A DNA stretch of 64,000 bases from an uncultured Clostridia bacterium (lineage in GTDB: Bacteria > Bacillota > Clostridia > Oscillospirales > Ruminococcaceae). The notes beneath the pieces were generated by a model, which saw only the letters and a list, made by a program, of their open reading frames with translations, did no database searches and had not been told where the DNA came from. The stretch's first letter is position 1, and every line of letters starts with the position of its first letter. Location of the stretch: assembly GCA_947631575.1 (NCBI GenBank), contig CANRLW010000006.1:1-64000 (forward strand). Reading direction: 5' to 3'. The translations under genes were made by a program, and so were the position numbers. Positions 43,436 through 50,432 of this stretch are shown in pieces.

Positions 43436-43858
43436 GTGCAGTTTTCTTCAAGATTTACTATAGCTACACACATTTTGCTGTGCATTGCTATGTTTGAAAA
43501 AGAAACTAAGGTGACGTCAAATTTTCTTTCGGGTAGTATAAATGTAAATCCCGTTATTATACGGAATATTCTCGGCTCGCTTTCGTCTGCGGGAATGGTC
43601 GGTATAAAACAGGGAATAGGCGGCGCATATCTTTTAAAGCCTGCACAGGAAATAACGCTCCTTGATATCTTCAAAGCGGTGGAAAAAGAAGAGTCGCTTT
43701 TCCACTTTCATGAGAATCCCAACCCCGAATGTCCGATAGGAAGAACAATACATTCGGTCATGGACGGTAAAATAGAAACAATACAGTCCGCAATGGAAAA
43801 CGAAATGAAGGATATAACCTTAAGCAGACTTCTTGAAGAAACTAAGGAAAAAATGTGA
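43436..43858 (+). CDS. Rrf2-family transcriptional regulator
   Basis: A 140-residue protein. The winged helix covers about residues 1-75: FTIATHILLCIAMFEKE, TSNFLSGSINVNPVIIRNIL, GSLSSAGMVGIKQGIGGAYL. Then come EITLLDIFKAVE and ECPIGRTIHSVMD. Only one Cys is present, so the three-Cys Fe-S site of IscR/NsrR is absent; it resembles the YwnA/HypR subgroup that senses thiol or electrophile stress (inference). The start is GTG at 43436 behind AGGGGGTG. Confidence 0.87.
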   Translation: MQFSSRFTIATHILLCIAMFEKETKVTSNFLSGSINVNPVIIRNILGSLSSAGMVGIKQGIGGAYLLKPAQEITLLDIFKAVEKEESLFHFHENPNPECPIGRTIHSVMDGKIETIQSAMENEMKDITLSRLLEETKEKM

Positions 43859-43875
43859 CACTGTTTTATATATTT

Positions 43876-43904
43876 GCGGACTTCCAGAACATTCGGAAGT
43901 CCGC
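43876..43904 (+). terminator. Hairpin after Rrf2 gene
   Basis: GCGGACTTCC and GGAAGTCCGC pair perfectly over a nine-base loop, 18 bases past the stop. No T-run follows because the ~200-bp repeat begins there. Confidence 0.5.
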
Positions 43905-43908
43905 CCTG

Positions 43909-44140
43909 TTGACAGTTGACAGTGTACAGTTTAAAGTATGCAGTAGTAGGTACCCGCCTTACGGCGGGTAGGATTTAGATTGTTATCAAACCGAAACGTT
44001 TTGGAATGCACCCGTAAAAGAAAACTTGTGTGCCTATAAATTAAAAACAATCTAAAAATATCTGCGAAACAGATACCATAACTGACTACAGCGTTGCACG
44101 CGAAGCGTTCAATGCGTACACTGTCAACTGTCAACTGCCA
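43909..44140. repeat. ~200-bp palindromic-end element, copy 3
   Basis: Starts TTGACAGTTGACAGTGTACA and ends ACACTGTCAACTGTCAACTG. The core has ACCCGCCTTACGGCGGGT, GATTTAGATTGTTATC, CGAAACGTTTTGGAATGCAC and AACAATCTAAAAATATCTGC. A mini-palindrome is at 44091-44115. The right end overlaps the last codons of spoIIP. Confidence 0.8.
44091..44115. repeat. 25-bp mini-palindrome, copy d
   Basis: GCGTTGCACGC, GAA, GCGTTCAATGC, in the right arm of element copy 3. Confidence 0.75.
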
Positions 44141-45284
44141 GCAGAGCGTCCGCTATCACATTTCCCAAAAGCTCTCCCGTGTAAACCACTTCGTCAAGGG
44201 AGTTCCCGTGACTCCCTACCTCTATAAGAAGTGCTCCCGTAGATAAGTTCTGATTATAACATCTGTAGTCAAAAAGCACGGGTCTTGCAAGGCTCGGATA
44301 TGCGGTTTCGGCGCAATTTTGCAACAGACAAGCCAGCTTGAAGTTTTCTATGTAATCCGGCATATCAAAAGTGCCGTCGTCACAGCCCGATATTATCATA
44401 AACTGCGCGGCATTTTTTCCGTTTATTTCCGCAACCGGCGCGGGCAGAGAGCCGTCAGCATTTATAATAGCGTCCCTGTGCAGATCAATAATTATCTTTA
44501 TGCTCGGATATTGTTCGAGGTCACGCTTTATCGTTTCGGCAGAATTCTGATAAGCTCCCGGAAAAGACGGATAGTCATGTATCTTGCAATCGTGAACGCT
44601 GGATATCCCGCGTTTTGCGAGAGCGTTGCAGAGCGCGTCGCCGACAGCTGTAACGTTTCTTTGGTCGCTGAATGAGCGGGTAGGATATTTTTCATCATAA
44701 CTGTCGGCTTTTGGGAGAAAGCTCTCGGTAGTATGGGTATGGTAGATAAGAACCTGTGGCTCGGCGGGGTCATAGTTTTCGCCGAGTTCGGGAAGGTTTT
44801 CCGCTGCCGCTTGAAGTACAGAGTTGTTTACAGAAGTGCAGTTTCTTACCTGTGCTCCGCTTTTCAGATCTATGTATCCGCCCGAAGAATATTTCCCATA
44901 GTTCATGCGGTATATTTTTCCGCTGTTTTCGGTAAACACTGAATAATCCGTATCGTCCGTAAGCTCCGTTTCATTCAGCCTTATTACCGTTCCCAGTATA
45001 TCAGGTTCCGGATATTCGGGCGTGTCGCTGTCGTTTGATGAGCTATGAGATGATGACTGCTGCGAATAGGAAGACGGATATTCGGAATTGTTTTGAATAT
45101 CGGGAGTGTCGGGAATATCGGGCTTGTCCGTATTTGGAGAATTTGAATTGCTTACAGGATAATAAACGCCTGCGGAAAGATATGCCGCCGAGCGCAGAGC
45201 AGCTCCAACGGCATTGTCCGTGCCTATAAGTATCGGGCAGGAAACCGCCGCTATGCATACCAAAAAGTTTCTTAATTTTCCCAT
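44124..45284 (-). CDS. spoIIP: Stage II sporulation protein P
   Basis: A 386-residue cell-wall hydrolase of the engulfment machinery (amidase/endopeptidase, partner of SpoIID and SpoIIM). The N-terminus has a membrane anchor or signal (LVCIAAVSCPILIGTDNAVG), then a low-complexity Ser/Pro/Asp linker (about 50-93). The catalytic domain has LIYHTHTTESFLP, IIIDLHRDAI and LLIEVGSHGNSLDEVV with the zinc His and Glu residues. GGGGTG precedes the ATG. The final AVDS and stop come from GCAGTTGACAGTTGA of the adjoining repeat. No forespore promoter was identified. Confidence 0.9.
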   Translation of the reverse strand: MGKLRNFLVCIAAVSCPILIGTDNAVGAALRSAAYLSAGVYYPVSNSNSPNTDKPDIPDTPDIQNNSEYPSSYSQQSSSHSSSNDSDTPEYPEPDILGTVIRLNETELTDDTDYSVFTENSGKIYRMNYGKYSSGGYIDLKSGAQVRNCTSVNNSVLQAAAENLPELGENYDPAEPQVLIYHTHTTESFLPKADSYDEKYPTRSFSDQRNVTAVGDALCNALAKRGISSVHDCKIHDYPSFPGAYQNSAETIKRDLEQYPSIKIIIDLHRDAIINADGSLPAPVAEINGKNAAQFMIISGCDDGTFDMPDYIENFKLACLLQNCAETAYPSLARPVLFDYRCYNQNLSTGALLIEVGSHGNSLDEVVYTGELLGNVIADALLAVDS

Positions 45285-45399
45285 AGTTTTTCACCCCTGG
45301 TGCTATGATATTCGGATGAGAAAAAAAGTATGCATATTGACAGCACTTTGTCATTCAATAGAGTAAAAAGAGGACCGCAGTAGTCAGTTGACAGTGTAC

Positions 45400-45424
45400 G
45401 CATTATGCGCTTTGCGCATAACGC
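45400..45424. repeat. 25-bp mini-palindrome, copy e
   Basis: GCATTATGCGC, TTT, GCGCATAACGC, in the left arm of element copy 4, opposite orientation to copy c. Confidence 0.8.
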
Positions 45425-45559
45425 TGTAGTCAGTAAAATGTACCCGCCTTGCGGCGGGTAATATTAGATTGCTATCGGACTGAAACGTTTTGGAGCGTTA
45501 CCATAAGAGTTATGCACGTGCCTATTGACTTAAAACAATCTAAAAAAATGTCCGCCGTA

Positions 45560-45584
45560 GCGTTTTGCCCGAAGGGCATAATGC
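45560..45584. repeat. 25-bp mini-palindrome, copy f
   Basis: GCGTTTTGCCC, GAA, GGGCATAATGC. The stem differs from copies a and c by paired changes (GCGC to GCCC and GCGC to GGGC), so the hairpin is kept. Confidence 0.8.
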
Positions 45585-45681
45585 GTGGACAACATTTTAC
45601 TGAATACTTTACATTTTACACTGTATACTGACAGCGCACTGTCAATAAACCACGTGTGATGCAAAACTTCCCCAGAGGATT

Positions 45682-46686
45682 TTACAACCTTATAAGGTAT
45701 CGTCTGTCCACCGCGCCTGTTACATCTCCGCTTGTGCGGGTCGATACGACAATTCGGTCGCCGTTTATCTCGCGGACATAGAGAGGTGTTTTATAGACCC
45801 AGCCCGCAAATTTGTCCGTTGTTCCGTAGATGGGCGCGCCTTCTTCCATCATCACCCTATCGCCTACAGACAGCACAGCTTTGTTTTCAGTAACAGTTCC
45901 GCTGTAGCCCAGACCTTCGGCATAAGAAAGCAGCTCGTTTGCCAAAGCCTCGGTCGGTATGTCCGTTATCGTCAGCGTATAGCTCGTGCCGTTTTCTTTT
46001 GGGAAAACGTTTTTCCCTTCTGCTTTTATCTTTGCCGCAAGGTCTTCGTACATATAATCAACGTCGCACTGTCCCTTAACTCCTGCCACAGAGCCTATAA
46101 CTTCAAGGTCAAAGTCGGGATTTCCCGCAACGCCGAATTGCCAGACGGCATAGTTCTTTATTCCGTAGGTGTTGTTGAGCGTCTTTTCGGAAATGTATGC
46201 CGCTACCCATAACGGATAGTCCTGTAGCGCGTTTTTGTCAAAATATGCATTATAAGCCGCCGCATAGGTATACAGCATGGGCTGGTAATTTGCCGCCGCT
46301 ATTGTATCCATAAATGCTTTGGCAATTTCCGTGCAGGCAGCTTTTCCGAGCTTTAAAACGTCGTTTTCTTCAATGTCGAACGTAACGGGAAGAGAAAGCT
46401 TTCCGTCAAAACCGTTGTCCTTGATAAGCTTTAAGACAAGCTCCGCCTCGGCTTTTGCATCGTCTGCGGTCCGCGCGGTCGAATAGTGGTAAACGCCGAC
46501 ATCAAGCCCTGATTCAAGAGCCTGTTTTATATTTGCAATTGCGCGAGTGTCGGGATATTTGCCCGCACTTATTCTTATTATCACGAATGAAACCGGAATG
46601 TCCTTCAGTTTGCCCGCTTTTACGGCATCGAAGTCAATGTTTCCCTGATAAGAGGAAACGTCTATTCCTGCGTATTTTATGTTCAA
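45682..46686 (-). CDS. GH25 lysozyme (phage-type endolysin)
   Basis: A 334-residue muramidase. The GH25 domain covers about 1-210: AGIDVSSYQGNIDFDAV with the first catalytic Asp, VGVYHYSTARTADDAKAEA, LPVTFDIEEND with the Asp-x-Glu pair, and QCDVDYMY near its end. The C-terminal 90 residues (VGDRVMMEEGAPIYGT, FAGWVYKTPLYVREI) form an SH3-like wall-binding end. There is no signal peptide, as expected for a holin-dependent enzyme. The start is a TTG at 46686 overlapping the holin stop, with AAAGGAGGTGA seven bases upstream. Confidence 0.9.
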   Translation of the reverse strand: MNIKYAGIDVSSYQGNIDFDAVKAGKLKDIPVSFVIIRISAGKYPDTRAIANIKQALESGLDVGVYHYSTARTADDAKAEAELVLKLIKDNGFDGKLSLPVTFDIEENDVLKLGKAACTEIAKAFMDTIAAANYQPMLYTYAAAYNAYFDKNALQDYPLWVAAYISEKTLNNTYGIKNYAVWQFGVAGNPDFDLEVIGSVAGVKGQCDVDYMYEDLAAKIKAEGKNVFPKENGTSYTLTITDIPTEALANELLSYAEGLGYSGTVTENKAVLSVGDRVMMEEGAPIYGTTDKFAGWVYKTPLYVREINGDRIVVSTRTSGDVTGAVDRRYLIRL

Positions 46687-46898
46687 TTTTCGTCACCTCC
46701 TTTCTGAGAATTCGCCATATCCGTAAGCCCCTCGCCGAAAATGTATCCGACGACCGCAGCACCGCTAAGTATCGCTCCGCTTATCATGCTTGCCGTTTCA
46801 TCAGAACCGCCGAGCATAACGACAATTCCCGCGACAAACCCCGCGACAGCGATCCACAGCTTTCGGCTTGTAAGCTTACGCTGCCAGTTTATTTTCAT
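46683..46898 (-). CDS. Phage-type holin
   Basis: A 71-residue protein: NWQRKLTSRKLWIAVAGFVA opens it, then a second hydrophobic segment (ISGAILSGAAVVGYIFGEGL) and a charged tail. Size and pattern fit small two-segment holins of Firmicutes phages. AAAGGAGGAATATAACT precedes the ATG. It overlaps the endolysin start by four bases (TTGA). Confidence 0.8.
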   Translation of the reverse strand: MKINWQRKLTSRKLWIAVAGFVAGIVVMLGGSDETASMISGAILSGAAVVGYIFGEGLTDMANSQKGGDEN

Positions 46899-46913
46899 AG
46901 TTATATTCCTCCT

Positions 46914-47225
46914 TTATACAATAATATGTGTAAACAGATAGCCCAAGAGCAGGCTTATAACAGCGGTTATTGTATAACCTGCAACTTGCCGCCACTTCTC
47001 GCCGTCGCGACATTCGAGAGATTTCAGCCGCGAACCCTGCTCCTCCTGTTCGCGGAGCATGCTTTCCATATTTACGGCGAGTTTTTCTACAGAAGTAGTC
47101 AGAGTAGCCAATTCGCGGATATTCTCCTCTAACAATTCTATGCGGCGGTTCTGCCGTGCGTTCTCACTGTCGAGCCTGCGGCAGAATTCGTCGTGTTCGC
47201 TCCTGCTGATAAATTCCTCAGACAT
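46914..47225 (-). CDS. XhlA-like holin-associated protein
   Basis: A 103-residue protein: an N-terminal coiled coil rich in Glu and Arg (NRRIELLEENIRELATLTTS, then VEKLAVNMESMLREQEEQG, RLKSLE) and one C-terminal membrane segment (ITAVISLLLGYLFTHIIV). This is the XhlA arrangement found just upstream of holins in PBSX-like phages. The ATG at 47225 fits AAGGAGGTGGAAGAA; the GTG at 47234 overlaps that site. Confidence 0.75.
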   Translation of the reverse strand: MSEEFISRSEHDEFCRRLDSENARQNRRIELLEENIRELATLTTSVEKLAVNMESMLREQEEQGSRLKSLECRDGEKWRQVAGYTITAVISLLLGYLFTHIIV

Positions 47226-47295
47226 TTCTTCCACCTCCTTTCCGACTATTGTTAAGTCAAAGCTTTGGACTGCAAAAAACTGAATTACAGAAATC

Positions 47296-47324
47296 TTGAC
47301 AAATAAATAAAAAAGTGGTATAAT
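47296..47324 (+). promoter_or_regulatory. Candidate upstream promoter of pectin locus
   Basis: TTGACA (47296-47301), 17 bases, TATAAT (47319-47324): a perfect consensus, but 375 bases before the first gene, which implies a long leader containing the 47452 operator. Confidence 0.6.
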
Positions 47325-47451
47325 AAAACGAATGAAGAAGTAAACAGAAAAAATGATTTAATTCACACTTTGTATTTTTGCTCATTTCTTAATAAACGGC
47401 TTTACAGCTATAACAAACGGGAAATATATAAATATGAAAATGTTGTCAAAA

Positions 47452-47467
47452 TGTTACAACGTTTTCA
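47452..47467. promoter_or_regulatory. LacI-type operator candidate
   Basis: TGTTACAACGTTTTCA has the central AACGTT and flanking pattern of LacI-family or cre-type sites. It is between the two promoters, so it could act as a roadblock or CcpA site. It is a single, imperfectly symmetric copy. Confidence 0.3.
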
Positions 47468-47539
47468 AAAAATAAATGTTAATATTGCTTAATGAGTGAA
47501 AAAAAAATTATGCATTATTGACAATTTTTCAAAAAACAG

Positions 47540-47568
47540 TTGAAATGAGCGCTATAATGTGATATACT
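47540..47568 (+). promoter_or_regulatory. Candidate proximal promoter of pectin locus
   Basis: TTGAAA (47540-47545), 17 bases, TATACT (47563-47568). Confidence 0.5.
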
Positions 47569-47698
47569 CAAATAGAAGATTATTGACCGAATAAACAATA
47601 ATTGTGTCTTGGAGTCCTTTCTCGCAGTTCCGAGAAGGTTTTCCGCAACCGGAGAAATTTCGGAAATGCGGCTTATTCTGAGCGGAGAGCGGGTATTG

Positions 47699-48316
47699 AT
47701 GGATAGCTTTGAAGAAGAAGAGAACGACGGAGGCGCATCGTTCAGACGATACAGAACTACAGACCTTGTTATATGGACAATTATCGCGGCTGTCATGGAA
47801 ACGGTCGTGACGCTCGCGGCAAGCAAATGGTTTTCTAACGAGATATATTGCCTTTCGACAACTGTCGCGGTCACATGCATCGTTATGATGAGGTGGAACG
47901 GCTTTGCGGCAATACAGGCGGTGGTGGGCGGATTGGCGTACAGCATTGTGCTGGCAGGCTTTGACCCCGCGCTTATCGCGGAATATTGCGTCGGAAATTG
48001 CTTTATGCTGCTGGGGCTTTTGATGTTCAAGTTTGTAGACAAGGAAAAGATCCGAAAAACATGGTGGCTGACGGGAATATACGCTGTCCTGATGTTCTCC
48101 GTCGCACAGGTCGGAAGGTGGCTGGTGGGGCTGCTTTTCGGCGGGCAAGTTCAAGACCTTATCGGCTTTTTCGTATCCGACCCGATAACGCTTTTATTTA
48201 CAGTAGTTGTAGTGCTTATATCACGAGTTCCCGATGGTCTGTTTGAAGACCAGAAACATTATATAATCCGAACCGACAGCGAAAGAAGAAAAGCTGACGG
48301 GGAAAATTATCTCTAA
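47699..48316 (+). CDS. Polytopic membrane protein, first gene of pectin locus
   Basis: A 205-residue protein with an acidic N-terminus (DSFEEEENDGGASFRRYR) and five or so membrane segments (LVIWTIIAAVMETVVTLAA, YCLSTTVAVTCIVMM, VGGLAYSIVLAGF, LTGIYAVLMFSVAQVG, PITLLFTVVVVLIS). The pattern recalls S components of ECF transporters, but no ECF ATPases are nearby and I do not claim it. The start is uncertain: 47699 has GAGAGCGGG upstream; 47666 (GGAGA) and a TTG at 47609 are alternatives. It is 55 bases before the first permease. Confidence 0.65.
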   Translation: MDSFEEEENDGGASFRRYRTTDLVIWTIIAAVMETVVTLAASKWFSNEIYCLSTTVAVTCIVMMRWNGFAAIQAVVGGLAYSIVLAGFDPALIAEYCVGNCFMLLGLLMFKFVDKEKIRKTWWLTGIYAVLMFSVAQVGRWLVGLLFGGQVQDLIGFFVSDPITLLFTVVVVLISRVPDGLFEDQKHYIIRTDSERRKADGENYL

Positions 48317-48371
48317 CATTGATTTGCATTCTTCGATAATAACAAAATTTCGCATTTAGGAGGTTTCAAAG

Positions 48372-49439
48372 ATGCAAGTAAGTGACTATCTGATTTTCGA
48401 TGAAGAAAGCGGCACATACATCGAAGATCCGGAGCAATCTGTTCGCGATGATGTCGAAAAACATCATTGGCTGAACGTTCTGAGAACGGTTTTAAAGGAC
48501 TGGCGTCTGTATCTTATGCTGGTTCCGATGATCCTCGTTTTCTTGTTCTGGCGTTATTTCCCGATGTATGAGCTCCTCGGGTGTTTTAAGATGCCCGATT
48601 CAATAAAGTCTGTCGCAGAGCAGGACTATGTTGGCTTTGCACATTTCCAGACTTTGATTTTCGGAAACGCGACAAGCTCGATCTCACCTGAGTTCTGGAG
48701 GGCGTTCCGTAATACGTTCCTTCTGAGCTTTTACGGTTTGCTTTTCGGTTTCCCGACGCCTATCATCGTGGCGCTGTTCTTTAACGAGGTTCGTTCAAAC
48801 ATTGCCCGCAGCGTTCTTCAGGTAGCGACGTATCTTCCTAAGTTCATGTCAACAGTTGTTATGACGTCGCTCATAGTAATGCTTGTAAAGCAGGGCGGCG
48901 AAATGTCAGGCTACGGCGTTATTTCACAGATGCTCGAAAACATCGGAGCGATCGACCATGACACGGCTATGAGAGGTCTTCTCCATATGCCGCAGTATTT
49001 CCGAGCCATCTACCAGATAAGCGGTATCTGGGAGGGCGCGGGCTATGACAGTATTGTATTCTTCGCTGCGATAATCGCTATCTCGCCGACTAGCTACGAG
49101 GCTGCACAGATGGACGGCGCAGGAAAGATGGCGCAGATGAGATACGTTGTTCTTCCCAGCATCCTTTCTACAATAGTTATCATGCTTATCACGAGAATCG
49201 GCTCGCTCCTCAGCATAGGATATGAAAAGGTTATCCTTTTGTACAATGCGGATACATATCAGACCGCAGAGGTTGTTTCGACGTTCTCTATCAGATATGG
49301 TATCAACAACGAGGGCGGCTCGGGTCTCGGCAAGGGCTGGGGCTCGGCGGCAGAAATGATGAACAACGTTGTCGGAATGCTGTTGGTTATTGGCGCGAAC
49401 ACCATCGCGCGCAAGGCGTCTGACGTATCACTCTATTAA
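48372..49439 (+). CDS. Carbohydrate ABC transporter permease 1 (LplB type)
   Basis: A 355-residue CUT1 permease with an extended cytoplasmic N-terminus of about 45 residues. The EAA loop that contacts the ATPase is SYEAAQMDGAGKMAQMRYVV followed by LPSI (about 235-260). The WRYFPMYELLGCF segment and the C-terminal NNVVGMLLVIGANTIARK match the LplB/YtcP-type importers of Bacilli and Clostridia for complex saccharides. GGAGGTTTCAAAG precedes the ATG. Pairs with the permease at 49454. Confidence 0.93.
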   Translation: MQVSDYLIFDEESGTYIEDPEQSVRDDVEKHHWLNVLRTVLKDWRLYLMLVPMILVFLFWRYFPMYELLGCFKMPDSIKSVAEQDYVGFAHFQTLIFGNATSSISPEFWRAFRNTFLLSFYGLLFGFPTPIIVALFFNEVRSNIARSVLQVATYLPKFMSTVVMTSLIVMLVKQGGEMSGYGVISQMLENIGAIDHDTAMRGLLHMPQYFRAIYQISGIWEGAGYDSIVFFAAIIAISPTSYEAAQMDGAGKMAQMRYVVLPSILSTIVIMLITRIGSLLSIGYEKVILLYNADTYQTAEVVSTFSIRYGINNEGGSGLGKGWGSAAEMMNNVVGMLLVIGANTIARKASDVSLY

Positions 49440-49453
49440 AAAGAGGGCTGTAT

Positions 49454-50341
49454 ATGAAAAGAAAACTTGAAATATCTGAGCTTATATTCAAAATCATCAG
49501 CTACACGCTGTTGACGATGTTCGCGATCTGCTGTTTATATCCGTTTATCTACACGATCTCCGCATCAATAAGCGACTATGACGCAGTAAACTACAGCAAG
49601 GTCGTTCTTTTGCCCAAGAACATTCAGTTCGAGGCGTTTGCCAAGATGTTTAACGATAACATGTTCTGGAACTCTTATACAAACACCTTGTTCCTCACCT
49701 TCTACGGAACTATCTGGGAGCTTGTTCTTTCGATACTCGGCGCTTATGCGCTTTCTAAAAAGCGCCTTATGTTCCGCAAAGGTTTCAACTTCTTCCTCGT
49801 ATTTACAATGTGGTTCAGCGCAGGTACTGTTCCTCAGTATCTGAACTACCTGGATACGCAGAAGGTTTTCAACACCATAGGAATTACAGACGATAAGTGG
49901 CTTGTCGTTCTCGCAATGGGTATGGCTGCCATGAACATAATCCTTTTGAGAAACTCCTTCGAGGGCGTTCCTTCTGAAATAGAAGAGGCGGCGATAGTCG
50001 ACGGAGCGACCGAGATGCAGGTTCTTTGGCGTGTTTACATACCTATGAGTAAATCAATAATTGCGACAGTCGCGCTGTTCTTCGGACTTTCACGCTGGAA
50101 CGGTTACTACTGGGCAAAGACCATGATGAGTAACGCGAACGAGCATCCTTTGATGGTTTACATCAGAAAGACGCTCGATATGTATCAGGACACCGAGCAG
50201 ATGATAGGTTGGAGTGAAAACTATGCTCCCGATTCAATGATCTATGCAATGATCATTTGCTCAATTATTCCTATCCTTATTATTTACCCGTTCATTCAAA
50301 AGTATTTTGCAAAGGGCGTAAATGCCGGCGGCGTAAAATAA
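49454..50341 (+). CDS. Carbohydrate ABC transporter permease 2 (YtcP type)
   Basis: A 295-residue CUT1 permease. It opens with a membrane segment (YTLLTMFAICCLYPFIYTIS) and has the EAA loop EIEEAAIVDGATEMQVLWRV (about 178-198). The end (FIQKYFAKGVNAGGVK) is characteristic of this group. It starts 14 bases after permease 1 and is followed by the binding lipoprotein at 50433. In an importer for pectin oligosaccharides it would form half of the translocation pore. Confidence 0.93.
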   Translation: MKRKLEISELIFKIISYTLLTMFAICCLYPFIYTISASISDYDAVNYSKVVLLPKNIQFEAFAKMFNDNMFWNSYTNTLFLTFYGTIWELVLSILGAYALSKKRLMFRKGFNFFLVFTMWFSAGTVPQYLNYLDTQKVFNTIGITDDKWLVVLAMGMAAMNIILLRNSFEGVPSEIEEAAIVDGATEMQVLWRVYIPMSKSIIATVALFFGLSRWNGYYWAKTMMSNANEHPLMVYIRKTLDMYQDTEQMIGWSENYAPDSMIYAMIICSIIPILIIYPFIQKYFAKGVNAGGVK

Positions 50342-50432
50342 TTAAATTCATTTGCTGTCAACACGCATATTGCGGTTGATATATAAGTTAGACAATAATG
50401 TCTCAAACAAACAATCCTAAAGGAGGACAAAA

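Larger units (their letters stand above)
45285..45660. repeat. ~200-bp element copy 4 and spoIIP upstream region
   Basis: 45285-45360 is the spoIIP leader without a clear promoter. The repeat spans 45380-45640. The left arm GTAGTCAGTTGACAGTGTAC is split by a mini-palindrome (45400-45424). Then come ACCCGCCTTGCGGCGGGT, ATTGCTATCGGACTGAAACG, GTGCCTATTGACTTAAAACA and a second mini-palindrome (45560-45584). The right arm is decayed (ACTGTATACTGACAGCGC). No gene is seen. Confidence 0.8.
47226..47698. other. Regulatory region of the pectin locus
   Basis: A 473-base gap between divergent operons. It is AT-rich and free of the dispersed repeats. It contains two candidate plus-strand promoters (47296-47324 and 47540-47568) and a LacI-type operator candidate TGTTACAACGTTTTCA (47452-47467). 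No gene is supported; a 13-codon frame at about 47435 is probably chance. A promoter for the minus-strand lysis cassette was not found. Confidence 0.6.

Noticed and set aside
47430..47475. A 13-codon leader peptide (MKMLSKCYN...) in the pectin leader
   Set aside because: The binding site is poor and no regulatory codons are seen; chance is as likely.
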